Notes: generated from the sequence alone by a model not told the origin. A stretch of 64,000 nucleotides of DNA from Eucommia ulmoides (GCA_016647705.1 CM028340.1:8681001-8745000), one strand, 5' to 3'. Shown: positions 1 through 12,052, numbered from the stretch's first letter. Numbers and translations: made by a program.

Positions 1-1048
1 ATATCGTACCAACCAAAACTAAATCATATTTTTTTCACAATGTAACCTAAAATAAATGATTCCCATTGTGTATCTACACATAAACATGATAAGTTTGACC
101 AAAAATCAGTCCTAAATCCCTAATAGCATGAAAAACACAATACTAGGGTTTAAAAGGGTTTAGGGTTCTATCCAAATCCAAGGATTTTTGAAATAAACAT
201 GAAAATCAAGCAAAGATTTCAACAAGTAAATGAAAAATAGGATAATCGATACTTACTTGTTGAAAAATTTCGGTCAAATCACTTGAAGATGTGGATTTCG
301 CACTGTTCACTGCTTAAACCCTAGATTTCGAAAATAGGGAAGAGAAATCCAACGCTTGGATGAAGATTCTTGGTGGAATTCCAAGTTGTTCGCAATTTAG
401 GATGAATTTTTAATGGGAGGAAAGGATTTGGGATGGTGAAATTGAGAGGTTCTTGAAAATTTTAGGAGGGAAGTGCCGTTTGCAAAAGGAAAGGCTCTTA
501 TTTAAAACAGGGCTGCCGTGAATTCGCCTAGGCGGAGGTTTTTCCACCTAGGCGAAGTAGTGCCTTTTGTTTTTTTAAAAGACCTTCTGACGTTAATTTG
601 CCTAGGCGGAGGATTTTTCACCTAGGCAAAGTTTCATCAGTGTGAAACCCTTCGATTCTGTTGTTAATCCGCCTAGGCGGTGGTTTCTCCGCCTAGGCGA
701 ATTTACGCCAGTATAGAAACTCAGTCTTTTTTCCTTTTTCCGCCTAAGAGGTGGTTTTTCCTCCTAGGCGAAGTTACGGCAGTGTAGAGTTTGGTTGGAT
801 TCCTTCATGTTTTCACATTTTTGCTCTACACCTCTTACTTCCACTTCGTTCCTCAAATGATTTTTAGCATGCAATTCAACCCTAAATATCTAGCCTCATC
901 AATTCAACACAAAAAATAATATTCCAAGATCAATACAATCTCCAAAAAGTAATTTATACAAAAGTTGGGAATGTTCGTTACCCTTGACGATATATCAAAA
1001 GATGTTGCTTGGTTTTACGTCCATAGCGGACGTTTATGAATTCTGACT
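1..1048 (-). other. Post-pol flank of element D with promoter-like layout
   Basis: No gene is visible. On the minus strand the stretch has four pairs of CGCCTAGGCG-type palindromes (about 512-770), then an AT-rich TATA-like spot near 500, then a leader with a splice-donor-like AAGTAAGTA near 245. This repeats the layout of the 5' LTR of D (palindromes, then TATA, then leader), but the sequences between the palindromes do not match. It could be a 3' spacer of D, a piece of a related LTR subfamily, or a second promoter. I cannot decide from the sequence. Confidence 0.4.
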
Positions 1049-2240
1049 TTATCCTTCAATAGGGGAGATGTTCTCCACAACTCGCTCTTCATCCTTGAAG
1101 TAGTGCTTGATCTGCTCCTTGTTAACTCGGAAAGTTCGTCCGTCTTCGCCTTCTAACTCGATAGCACCAAATAGATAAATATGCTTGATCCGGAACGGTC
1201 CAGACCACCGGGACTTCAATTTTCTGGGAAAGAGTCTCAACCTTGAGTTAAACAACAGAACTTGTTGGCCCCGGACTGAACTCCCTCCAGACTATCATTT
1301 TATCATGCCACCTCTTCGTTTTATCTTTATAAAGCTTATCATTCTCATAAGCCTCGTACTGGAATTCCTCCATTTTATTCAATTGGAGGAGACGTTGAGC
1401 ACCAGAAGCCTTTAGGTCAAAGTTGAGTTTCTTAACCGCCCAGAATGCACGGTGCTCCAATTCAACAGACAAATGACACGTTTTTCCAAACACCAATCGA
1501 TACGACAATATGCCAATCGATGTCTTAAAAGCCGTGCAGTATAACCATAAAGCATCATCAAGCTTCACCGCCCAATCCTTGCGATTAGTATGAAACGTTT
1601 TCTCCAGAATTAGCTTGATTTCTCAGTTTGAGACTTCAACTTGGCCATTTGTCTATGGATGGTATGGTAGCGCTACCTTGTGCCTAACCCCATACTTTGC
1701 CAACAAAGCACTAAGCATTTTGTTGCAGAAGTGGGTTCCCTCATCACGTATTAAGGCTCGAGGTGTCCCGAACCGTGTCATGACATTTTGTTGAAGGAAC
1801 TTCAAAACCACTTTGGCATCATTGGTAGGTGTTGCCACGGCCTCGACCCATTTGGACACATAATCCACCGCTAACAGAATATACTCCTTGCCAAATGATG
1901 GAGGAAATGGCCCCATGAAATCTACGCTCCACACATCAAACAACTCAAGCTCAAGAATAGATGTCAATGACAATTCATGCCTTCTCGATATGTTACCCAC
2001 CCTTTGACATCTATCATAAGTTTTCACAAACTTGTACGAAACTTTAAATAATGAGGGCCAGTAAAAACCTGATTGAAGTACTTTCGATACTGTCCAAGTC
2101 ACACCAAAATGGCCGCCACAAGGTGATGAATGGCAATGGTAGAGAATACTAGCCATTTTCTCATCCGGAACACATCTCTGGATCACCTGATCAGCACATT
2201 TCTTGAATAGCAATGGCTCGTCCCACAAATAATACTTTGT
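1049..2240 (-). pseudogene. Integrase region of element D
   Basis: The integrase joins retroelement cDNA to chromosomal DNA. The zinc-binding HHCC segment is visible ([13 protein letters not shown], then CQR about 40 residues on). It is followed by the catalytic core with VDFMGPFPP and the first acidic residue, and by a C-terminal piece ending in FRVNKEQIKHYF, typical of the gypsy integrase tail. The best matching lineage is Athila. The region is broken and not expected to be functional. Confidence 0.8.
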
Positions 2241-2399
2241 ATCAAAAAGAAATTTCTTCCTTTGGGCTCTAGTCAAATCAGGTGATAACACATTACATGC
2301 AAGATAGTTCACAATGTCCGCATACCAAGGAAGTGTAATTTCAACTGAATATAGTTGTTCGTCAGGGAATACTTCCGTGATGCTAGACTCCTTACCAAC

Positions 2400-3700
2400 G
2401 TCTTCTTGAATCAACCGTGAAAAATGGTCGGCAACAACGTTCTCACTCCCCTTTTTATCCCTTATTTTTGCATCAAACTCTTGCAATAGAAGAATCCACC
2501 TTATCAATCTTGGCTTGGCATCTTTCTTTGCAAATAAGTACCGAATAGCCGCGTGATCCGTGAAGACGATCACTTTTGACCCAATGATATAAGACCAGAA
2601 CTTATCACAAGCAAAAACAACAACTAGCATTTCTTTCTCAGTCGTGGTGTAATTTCTTTGGGCATCATTCAATGTCTTACTTGCATAATAGATTAAGCGG
2701 AAGATCTTCTTCTTCCGTTGGCCTAACACTGCGCCAACGACATAGTCACTCACATCGCACATAATCTCAAATGGCATCTCCCGGTCCGGAGCGACCATTA
2801 TTGGAGCTGTGATCAACTTCTCATTTATCGCCTTGAAAGCCTCCATGCAAGCCTAATTGAATTCAAATGAAGTATCCTTCTCAAGAAGGTGACATAATGG
2901 CTTCGCCAGTAAAAGCCGACATGCCCCAAGAAACTTTGAACTCCTTTCACATTAATCGATGGCGGAAGCTTCTCAATCGTTTCAATCTTTGCTTAGTCCA
3001 CCTCAAGCCCCTTGGAAGAGACTCCATGACCCAAGACGATCTCCTCTTTAACCATAAAGTGGTACTTCTCCCAATTAAGAACTAAATTCTTCTCCTCACA
3101 TCGGTCAAGAACAAACGCCAAATTGTATAGACAGTGATCAAAAAACGACCCAAAGACTGAGAAGTCATCCATGAAGATTTCTATTTTCTCTTCCACCATA
3201 TCAAAAAATATTGCCATCATACACCGTTGAAAAGTTTTCAGTGCATTGCAAAGGCAGAACGGCATATGTCTATAAGCAAACATCCCATACGGGCATGTGA
3301 AAGTAGTCTTTTCTTGGTCCTCCAGTGCAATGGCTATTTGATTTGTAACCTGAATAGCCGTCAAGAAAGTAATAGTACTCATATCCGGCTAATCGATCCA
3401 GCATTTGGTCAATGAAAGGGAGAGAAAAATGATCTTTCCTCGTCACCTTATTCAATCTTCTATAATCAATGCACACATGCTATCCCGTGATGGTCCGTGT
3501 AGGAATAAGGTCGTCCTTATCATTCTTCACCACTATCATACCTCTTTTCTTGGGCACCACTTGCACCGGGCTAACCCACTCACTATCGGATATAACATAT
3601 ATAATTCCCGCTTTCAAGAGCTTCAACACCTCCGCTCTCACCACTTCTTTCATAGCCAGATTTAGCCGCCGTTGATGTTCAATGGAGGGTTTGAACGCAT
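2400..3700 (-). pseudogene. Reverse transcriptase and RNase H region of element D
   Basis: Reverse transcriptase pieces include FMDDFSVFG (a variant of the YxDD catalytic box), MCIDYRRLNKVTRKDHF and SEWVSPVQVVPKKRG. RNase H follows with [18 protein letters not shown] and an ADHFSRL end. Order and spacing fit a Ty3/gypsy polymerase. The segments lie in several frames, so this is a broken fossil. Element lineage (Athila) comes from the neighbouring gag, protease and integrase. Confidence 0.85.
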
Positions 3701-4169
3701 CTTCCATCAAAATCTTATGCATGCAAACCGAAGGGCTAATTCCTTTGATATCCGATATAGACCAAGCAAAAGTTGATCGATGACTCTTCAAGATTCTCAG
3801 CAACTCACTCTCCTCTTCTTCCGTCAAAGATGATAAAATTATAATCGAATTGGTCGAATTCTCTCCCAAAAAGATATACCGAAGATGTTCCGGTAATTGC
3901 TTAAGTAATAATCCACCGTGAGGCAGATTTGATTTCTCGGGAGAGTTTTCAACTTCTTCAATCTCCGCCACATGAATAGGATCCTCTATGTCTTTAGATT
4001 GAGCATCCAAAGTCAGCACATAGTCCACAACATCAAGTTCCGTGGTAGAGCCTTCCTCACCAAGATCCCCCATAGATAAGAAATTTGTGAGAGTACGCTC
4101 TAACGAATCCATCTCTATATTTGCAAGAAAGAACTCCCTCACGCAACAGTCCACAACATCAACTCGATT

Positions 4170-4610
4170 GCAATTGGGAAGTTCATCCGAAAAGTTCATA
4201 GTTTTAAAAATGTTGAACCTTATCTCTTTATCATTCACTCTTAACGTCAGATTTCCATTGTCCATATCAATTAAGGCCTTTCCCGTTGAAAGGAAAGGTC
4301 TTCCTAGGATGATCGGGATTTCTCTATCTTCATCTATTTCTAGCACAACGAAATCCACCGGAAATATGAATTTGTCTACCTTCACTAGCACATCCTCAAT
4401 GATACCTTTAGGATAGGTTAACGAACGATCCGCCATTTGAAGAGAGATTGTTGTCGGCTTTGCACTCCCAAGTCCTAACTTTCAATAAACAGAACAAGGC
4501 ATCAAATTAATACTCGTCCCAAGATCACAAAGAGCCTTATCAAAATGAGATTTCCTGATAGTACATGGAATTGTGAAACTACCCGGATCCTTCAATTTGG
4601 TAGGCAACTT
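4170..4610 (-). pseudogene. Aspartic protease region of element D
   Basis: Resembles the Athila protease: LKDPGSFTIPCTI, then ALCDLGTSINLMP around the catalytic Asp (DLGTS in place of the common D[ST]G[AS]), then IPIILGRPFL, the ILGRPF block near the C-terminus. The protease would cut the Gag-Pol polyprotein. It sits between gag and reverse transcriptase, as expected. The upstream stretch 4610-5072 encodes an acidic, Glu/Lys-rich linker typical of the gag/protease junction. Broken. Confidence 0.75.
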
Positions 4611-5174
4611 CCTTTGTAGTATTGCACTACACTTCTTCGTTAGCTTTACCGTTTCGTACTCCTCCAACTTTCTCTTCTTTGTCATAATGTCTTTTAAGAA
4701 CTTTCCATAGTTGGGCATTTGCTCCAATGCATCCGAAAAAGGAATGTTGATGTGGATTTTCTTGAAAATTTTAAGAAATTTTTCAAATTGGGCATCCAAC
4801 TTCCTCTTTTGGAATCTTTGAGAATATGGTAATGGGGTTACTAGAATCGGTGGATTTTCTAAAAATGTTACTCGCCCTGGCATCACCCTTTCATCTCTTC
4901 TTCTCTCCTCGACTTTCTCTTGGTTCTTATCCTCATTCAAGTCTTCACTCGGCTTCTCCTTTCTTTCATCGATTTTTACTTCAACTTTCTCCTCCGCAAT
5001 TGTTCTTGGTTCATCATGATGATACTCATGACTCACTCTTGGCTCGGTTTCCATAGGCTTGCTCACCTCCACTTCTCTTCTGCTCCTTAACTTAATCGCC
5101 TTGCATTCCCTAGGGTTGGTTTTCGTGTTTCTTGGAAACTTTCCCTTTTGTTTCTCTTGGATGGACCTAGCAAG

Positions 5175-6340
5175 CTACGCGATTTGAGTATCTAAGGACT
5201 TCACCATGGCATTGGTGTTTGTACAAGTTGTATCGATTGAGTCAAGCCGTGTTTCATGTTTGTTCAGCCGGTTATGCGTCTCATGCATCATAGTCTGAGT
5301 CTCTTTCATAAACGAACCCAAGACTTCATCCAAATTTGATTTTGGATTATGCATTGGTGGTTGTTTCATTTGACGATTGGATTGCATCGGATATCTCGAA
5401 GCTTAATTTCCATATCCCGGAGGTGGCCGCAAAGAGTTCTAATTGTTCGCATATGAGAAGTTCTCATGGTTGCGAAGTCCAAGATTGTAATGAGTTGGAA
5501 TGTTGGTAGCGGGCCTGAACATATAGGCTCGATTGTTTAGAAAGTGGCATTCCTCGAACTCATTATCCAATCCGGATTGAGAACAACTTGCTACAATCTC
5601 CTCTCCTTGACTTGACAAAGTGCCTTTTGTAGACATGGCGACCAATTGATCTGAGAGCTTGGACACTTGGGCCGATAACGTTGCAATATGGTCAGATTCT
5701 TGGATATAAGAGACCCGTCTTCCCGTGTTCCTCTCATTCGACCATTGATAATTGTTAGCCACCATTTCTTCCAATAGTGCATTAGCTTCGGTCGGGCTTT
5801 TGGACAACAACAATCCCCCTGAGGCAGCATCAATGATCGTTCTAGTTTGGCCATCTAACCCATTGTAAAACAATTGGGTTTGAAACCAATCTTGATACCC
5901 ATGTTGGGGGCACCTTTACAATAGATCCTTGAATCGCTCCCATGCCTCGAATAACGGCTCAAAGTCTCTCTAGCAAAACTGCGCAATGTCGCCTCAGAGT
6001 TGAGAAGTCTTTAAAGGTGGAAAGAACTTAGTGATGAACCTTTGTGTAAGGTCCTCTCAAGTATTAATGCTCCCCGGTTGTATCGATTGGAACCAACCCC
6101 TTGCTCTATCTCGTAAAGAGAAAAGAAATAATCTCAACCGTATGACATCTTCGGCAACACCATTTATCTTTACAGTGTCACAAATCTCGAGAAATGTTTC
6201 CAAGTGGATGTTGGGGTCTTCATGTAGATTCTCTCCATACTGGTTTTGCTGGACCATGTTGATTAACGTGGGCTTCAACTCAAAATTATTTGCTTGGATC
6301 GGCTGCCTCTGGATCCCAGAATAATTATCCAGCATTAGTG
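5175..6340 (-). pseudogene. Gag region of element D
   Basis: Gag forms the virus-like particle. The segment has the Athila gag signature: FELKPTLINMVQQNQ, then FLEICDTVKINGV and RLRLFLFSLRDRARGW, then the NGLDGQTRTIIDAASGG block. A heptad-like coiled coil follows (MMHETHNRLNKHETRLDSID, about 5190-5310). The same kind of coil recurs in the gag-only elements A and C. Broken into several pieces; not expected to make a capsid. Confidence 0.8.
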
Positions 6341-6623
6341 GCCAATAATAGTCCCTAAAGACTCGTTGTAGCCGCTCCTGCTCCGGAGGCTGGAGTACGT
6401 GGGCTCCGGCGGTTGCGGAACATTTTCACGTCCCCCGGCCATAGTTGTAGCTTTCTCCTCTTTCTGTTTACTAATGCATTGACTACGCCGCATGCACTGC
6501 TTAGTTCAAACAAATAAATCAAATACACAAATGAATTGAATGAAATTAAAAGCAAAAGAATTATCGTGATTAACATTCAACTACTTGACCATAATATCAA
6601 ATCAATTAAAAAACATCGTGCAT

Positions 6624-6640
6624 CCCCGGCAAAGGCGCCA
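6624..6640 (-). other. Primer binding site of element D
   Basis: On the minus strand TGGCGCCTTTGCCGGGG lies seven bases inside the LTR edge. It matches the usual Athila primer site (TGGCGCCGTTGCCGGGG, tRNA-Asp type) with one difference. It fixes the orientation of D and the inner edge of its 5' LTR. Confidence 0.75.
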
Positions 6641-6646
6641 AAAACC

Positions 6647-8229
6647 TATACGCGCGAGGATTTCATCATCGTCCTCTCGGTATTGACTACTCGCAAGTAT
6701 ACGAGGTCTAATTTTAATATAATGGATCTTGTAAGATCAGATATCGTTCCACTGGGAAACACGTGTAACTCGGTTGAATATTGTGATTAATATAGTTTCA
6801 CATTATCTCGACTAATCAAAAATTATTTGTATTCTATTTAATCTACTAAGATAAATGACAACTATTAGGTTAGTTCTAATTACACTAATTACTTAGGTAT
6901 TGATCTCTTTCACATAATACATAATTCATGTCATTAAGTTAGTTATGACGGTTTTTATCTATTTCGACAATCTCTGTATCGATAACTCCTCCGCTACTTC
7001 TCCCAAGTATAAGACGAGAGATTACACGACTTCGTGTCAACGAAGAAATCCCCTCAATGCCTTACCGACCCTAGGTCACGTGAGTCTTAAGCCAACGTCA
7101 TGAATTGCATACGTTCTAATGCCCTCCCGGGTCGTTAGAACGTCACGTTGCATTTACCCTAGTCCGAATTCAGGGTTACCTCTCCCGAGTGTCAAACCCC
7201 GTATTCTCGATTTGTCAATACAAGCATAATATAAAAAATAATGGTAAACACAATCGGATTTAGACAAACAACACATTAAAGTAACATTAATTCATTCAAC
7301 TTAACATTTACATGATTTCAACTACACCTAAGTAACATTTAACTAATACTATAAGATCTTAGCCATATAACATACAAAATAAGAAGGATTCAACATTATT
7401 AGATATGAAAAAGTAATTACAAAGATAAAAATAAGAGAAGAACGATCAAATCTGAAAGTGAAATGATCCACTGTCACTAATGATCGATCCGCAAGTGATT
7501 CGTCTTTGCCCGACTGATGAATCTCCTCCTTAATCTCCAAAATATAGTTTAAGAACTCTCTACTAGGGTTAGGGTTCATCAACTCACTTTTTCAGACGTG
7601 GGAAAGGGATATAAATAGGTCAAAGGCTTCAAAAATATCTAAACAGATATTTTGCCATGTTTTGCAAAATTCGCCTAGGAGGTAGAAACTTCGCCTAGGC
7701 AGAGTTTAAGTTGGTTAGAAATCCGCCTAGGCAGAGGACTAACTTCTTCGTCTTCTTTCATTCTGACTGATTTCCGCCTAGGCGGTAGAAACTTCGCCTA
7801 GGCGAATTTTAGCATTTAAGCACTACCAGCATTTCAGCACTTCTAGCATTTTGATGAAATTTCGCCTAGGCGGTGGAAACTTCGCCTAGGCGGATTTCAA
7901 CATTTCAACACTTCCAACCTTCTAACGGATTTCCGCCTAGGCGGTGGAAACTTCACCCAAGCGGATTTTAACATTTTAGCATTTCAACCTTCTGACGTAT
8001 TTCTGCCTAGGCGGTGGAAACTTCACCTAGGCGAATTTCCGTTGTTCTTGAAACCTCCATCTTTTTATTTTTTGGCTACCATTTTTTTCACCATTTCGCT
8101 CAGTTTGTCGATTGTTTATGTCCCTACTCCTGACTTATAAAAATAGCTAAAAAGATATTAAAACTTTAATAAAATACTCAAAAACTGGCAAATTCGGTTT
8201 AGAAATAGATAGGTATTTTACACCTATCA
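6647..8229 (-). repeat. 5' LTR of element D
   Basis: About 1.58 kb. On the minus strand it starts TGATAGGTGTAAAATACC at 8229 and ends next to the primer site. U3 holds the palindrome array (7668-8033). The TATA box is CTATTTATATCCC (near 7605-7618). Downstream come CGGGAG-containing leader blocks (about 7010-7205) and a U5 end with CGCAAGTATACGAGGTC. The inner edge is placed by alignment with the LTRs of A and C and may be off by a few bases. Confidence 0.75.
7668..8033. repeat. CGCCTAGGCG palindrome array in the D LTR (U3)
   Basis: About nine copies of the 10-bp perfect palindrome CGCCTAGGCG, several extended to the 14-mer TTCGCCTAGGCGAA. They are arranged mostly as pairs about 14 bp apart joined by GGTGGAAACTT, with spacers of roughly 40-60 bp. 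The array lies directly upstream of the minus-strand TATA box. The copies vary only slightly. Confidence 0.85.
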
Positions 8230-8342
8230 ATTACTGCTGGTGGCAAGCACTTGGTTGGCCTGGAGAATTTCCTTCCCAGACCTTGTGATCATCAAGTCTT
8301 AATCTCGTGGGAAGTTGACGATCAGGGGAGGCTTTTAGTGAG

Positions 8343-8360
8343 TTCCCACAGACGGCGCCA
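8343..8360 (-). other. Primer binding site of element G
   Basis: On the minus strand TGGCGCCGTCTGTGGGAA follows the inner end of LTR G after a few bases. This sequence is common after the 5' LTR of large gypsy-derived and LARD-like elements in dicots. The rest of the G interior is cut off where element D begins (8230). Confidence 0.7.
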
Positions 8361-8366
8361 AACTAT

Positions 8367-9041
8367 TGATGTCAAAAAGTGGTGACGGGTCAACAGTATG
8401 GTCCGGGAGGATATCGGGGACACAAGACGGCTGACAGTGCTGCAATTGGTTGAATTCAGGGGTGATGGAAATCTCCGAGCTGAACTCCGCTCTTCTACTC
8501 CGAGCACCTGCACAAAGACCCACCGGGGTTGTGCTCGGTAAAGTCCCTCCGGCGTAAGAGTAAGTATCTGGAGGAGAAGGGATGAAAGTATAGTAAGTTC
8601 AGTATTGGTCACATACCTCTGGGTAGTGGGTGCCCCGGTGTATTTATAGGCACCAGTACTTGGTTAGTACCGCGAAATTAGGGAGCCGAGCTTGGGTTAA
8701 TTAACCTAATCCGCTGGGCAACCAATGAGCAGGCAGGTCAGCCCTCTAAACGTCTGGGTTGGCTTTTGAGCCCATATGCAGAGGCCCATGGGCCAGAACC
8801 TCACGACGGCCTGGTGAACTCCCGAGTATGGAGGTGGCGAGCAGAGGGTGCCTCAGCTCGTCAGTTCGGCAGGTCGGATCACAGTTTGCCGATCCAGATT
8901 TCTTCACTGAGATGGGCCTCAGCTCGGCAGGGGGGCGTCTCAGCTCAGCACTGAGAGGACTTCAGCTCTCAGCTCAGTCGTTCTTCTATACTTGGGCGGA
9001 TATTAACCACGCGGTATACTTGATGAGATTCCCTTATATCA
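8367..9041 (-). repeat. LTR G: 5' LTR of a truncated LARD/Tat-like element
   Basis: A 675-bp LTR with canonical ends (plus strand TGATGTCAAA...CTTATATCA). A minus-strand TATA box, CCTATAAATA, lies at 8641-8650. GC-rich imperfect palindromes built on CAGCTCAG and GCTCGGCAG lie upstream of it (about 8800-8990). A primer site adjoins the inner edge. No coding part or second LTR is in the window. Short reading frames across it overlap the palindromes and are not genes. Confidence 0.75.
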
Positions 9042-9999
9042 ATAGTACTACTCTTTCCTCTTTGTCTTAGCAACTTTGTAATATAAATAGTTGACGATCA
9101 TTAATTATAGGGATTTTTGAAATAGAACATGAATACAAGATTTAGTGCACAATCCCATCTAAAAAACTAATTTTGTAAATGGTCTCACTTATGGAAATAT
9201 ATTTATCCGCCATCCTTTTGACATTTTGGAACGCAAATAACCATTTATCTCATATATTTGCCAGTTTCGGATCTTTAAAAATTGGAATTATTAATAAATG
9301 TTATTTGACTTCCTATATTTTAAAAAATAATTTAGTATATTAAATATCATAAAAAATTGTATTTTACTAAAATTTTAGAAATGAATTTTATAGCTTTGAC
9401 TACATATTCGTATTTTATATTGAAAATCCAATAAAAATATATCCAGATTGTATATTTTTTGTACATATTCGAAAGTGACAGGTGTATTAATTTCAAGATG
9501 ATTGTGTAGTATACGGTTTAGATATGAGTACTATGTGATAAAACTCCATTTTCTCCAATTTTAGATTCTTGAAAAATCAGAGTTATTAATGACTGTTATT
9601 GATTTTTATATTGTATGAAAATATGTTAATACACTAAATATCTCAAATTTATGAACAATGTTTAGCTATCAATTTTAAAGTTTTTGACTCTAAATTTATG
9701 TTTTGCATTAAAAATTGATAATATATATATATATATATATATATCAAATTGATATAATATATTGTGCATATTAGAAAATTGTATGTGTTAATTTCATTAC
9801 AATGGTATATGGTACGGTTTAAGTGTGCATGGCATAGGATAAATATCTATTTTTCTCTGCTTTTGTATTCCTTAAAAAATAGTTATTAATAACCATTGTT
9901 TGACTTCCTATATTTTGTTTACCAAACCAATTTTTTTATTTTTTATTTTTTATTTTTTTATTATTATTATTATTTTATTTTTTTTGTGAAAATGCTCAT
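9042..9999. repeat. AT-rich DNA with ~300-bp repeat units (orientation 1)
   Basis: No gene seen. Two units of a ~300-bp repeat start near 9478 and 9786, each with a core like TTAATTTCAAGATGATTG and TATACGGTTTAGA; a partial unit precedes them. The same repeat occurs in the opposite orientation at 13.2-13.9 kb. A (TA)n run lies at about 9719-9744, and T-rich/TTA repeats at about 9930-9990. Confidence 0.6.
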
Positions 10000-11183
10000 T
10001 TTTAACTTATTTACATAATAATTATAAACCGGAGGTGTGAATCCCGACTTATGAAAGCCGAGATTCGTACCCCCGATTTTAGCAATTTAAAAAAAAAAAA
10101 CAAAATTGGGGTTTAAAACTCTGGCTATACCATAGTATTTTTTTTTCCTAACTGCTTATGAGAGCCGGAGGTCACACTTTCAACTATGCTTTTTGCCTTT
10201 TGTTATTACTTTTGGCAGAAATTTTTAATGACGACACAACTTTTCTAGCAACTTTGAGTTAATAAACAGTGGGTTATCTGTGTGCTAAATGAACCTAATT
10301 TGTTTTGTGCATAAATTACGAATATAACACTCCATAGTGTAACTTAAAACACCAACAGACTAGTGAATGATTTTTAAAAAGTCGTCAAGTTGGCCAAATG
10401 AGCTATTTCGAAAACGACACAATTTTTTCGACAATTTTGAGTTAACAAACGTTGACTTATCCATACTCGAAATGGACCATTGTTTTTTGTACATACACTA
10501 TGTTCATAATAATACATAATTCAACTTACAGAATAAAAATGTACTAATGAATAATTTTTTTTAAAAATCGTCAAATCTGGCCAGATGCTTTGAATAATGA
10601 GTTAAAAAATCAAGCCAAATTTGACATTTTTTAAAAATTATTCACTAATCCATTTTTGGTGTTGTAAGTTGAATTATATAGCGTTATGAACATAGTGTAT
10701 GTACCAAAAAATTTGGTCCATTTCGGGTACGGATATGTAATTGTTTGTTCACTCAAAATTGTAAAAAAAACTGCATCGTTATCGAAATAGCTCATTAGGC
10801 CAAATTTGACGATTTTTTAAAAATCATTCAATAGTTCATTTTTGGTGTTTTAAGTTGCACTATAGAGTGTTATGAACGTAATTTATATATAAAAATAAAA
10901 TAAAAAAAATGGTCCATTTAGCATACGAATAAGCCATTGTTTATTAACTCAAAATTGTCGGCATCAAAAATTTCAGCCAAAAGTAATAAGAAAAGGAAAA
11001 GAAGCATAGCCGAAGGTATGACCTCTGGCTTTCACAAGCAGTTAGAAAAACAATTACTATGGTATAGCTGGGGTTCTAAAGCCGATTTTTTTTTTAATTG
11101 ATAAAACCCGGGGTATGAATCCCGGCTTTAATAAGTCAGGTTTCGTAACCCCAGTTTATAGCTATTGTGTAAATAAGTTAAAA
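10000..11183. mobile_element. 1.18-kb near-perfect palindrome (foldback-type element)
   Basis: The left arm starting TTTTAACTTATTTACA is matched by the reverse complement at the right end (TGTGTAAATAAGTTAAAA). The match continues for about 590 bp per arm to a centre near 10596. Each arm holds two ~170-bp subunits with GACAATTTTGAGTTAA and ATCGTCAAAT blocks. The long inverted arms, AT-rich inside and lack of coding capacity fit a foldback or Mutator-like non-autonomous element. I found no convincing target duplication, so the family is uncertain. A transcript would fold into one long hairpin. Confidence 0.7.
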
Positions 11184-11501
11184 GTCGGTTTAGGGAAAGA
11201 AAAAAAAAAGACAAAAAATAGGCATTGATCGAGGGGTCCCTTTTTAGTATGGAAACTACCAATTTAACCTAATAGGTTTTATTTGTACCAATCACTTCTT
11301 TTGTCATTTTGCGAACTAATATACCCTCATTTAATGAGATTTTAACTTCTTAGTATGTGCGAATCATATCTGATAACTTCTTAAATATATGCGGCACTAT
11401 AATTCAAATTGTATTACTCCTAAAAACGTGAAAACAAATTTAGTAACTTTCAATCAAAAAAGTTGAACATGAAACATGCGATTTTGTCATAAACCTGTTG
11501 T

Positions 11502-11537
<36 letters not shown>

Positions 11538-12044
11538 ATAATCATTCGGGGATCGTCCATTTTAAAATGAGATATTAATAAGTTTTTTTGGAGATATGAA
11601 TCGTATTTCAGGTAAATATTATATGTAATATATTATAGTTCGTATGCTACCAATGTTGAATGTAATATGATTTACTAATAAATGTAATTTTGATGTTAAA
11701 TATAACACGTGAAAACTGAAAATTCTATAAGTACCATGTTGAATAGAACAAGAAATATGAAAATTAAAAATTTTGGAAGAACCGTGTTTAATGTAATATG
11801 AATGTGAAAATTAAAACTAATAAAAAAAATAGTGAATTTGATATTGTTTTTGTAAATCTTTATTTAGACGAATCTGAATATATAATTAGATTATAAAAAA
11901 AATTGTACAACAATAGTTATTTTAATTTTAATAAAATAATTTTGATGAATATGGAAACTCTCAATCTATATAATTTCGCGAAGGGAAAATCTGTTCACAG
12001 AAAATAAGGGATTCCCAAATCTAGTGTTAAACGGTGTATATAAT
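11184..12044. other. AT-rich intergenic stretch
   Basis: No gene or clear element seen. There is a T-run near 11508-11532. Around 11650-11820 are loose copies of TGTTGAATGTAATATG and GTTTAATGTAATATGAATG, resembling the GTTGAATGTAACA motif array in the element at 54.1-57.5 kb. Confidence 0.5.
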
Positions 12045-12052
12045 TTGATTAA

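Larger units (their letters stand above)
1..8229 (-). mobile_element. Element D: Ty3/gypsy LTR retrotransposon, Athila lineage, broken
   Basis: Read on the minus strand the parts run 5' LTR, primer site, gag, protease, reverse transcriptase, RNase H and integrase, the Ty3/gypsy order. The gag (NGLDGQTRTIIDAASGG), the protease lead-in (LKDPGSFTIPCTI) and the integrase ([20 protein letters not shown]) resemble the Athila/Cyclops group. It is a fossil with many breaks (more than five). The 3' LTR is not recognisable and probably lies beyond the window start, so the true end is unknown. The 5' end at 8229 abuts the remains of another LTR element. Lineage is well supported; the exact left limit is not. 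Confidence 0.88.
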
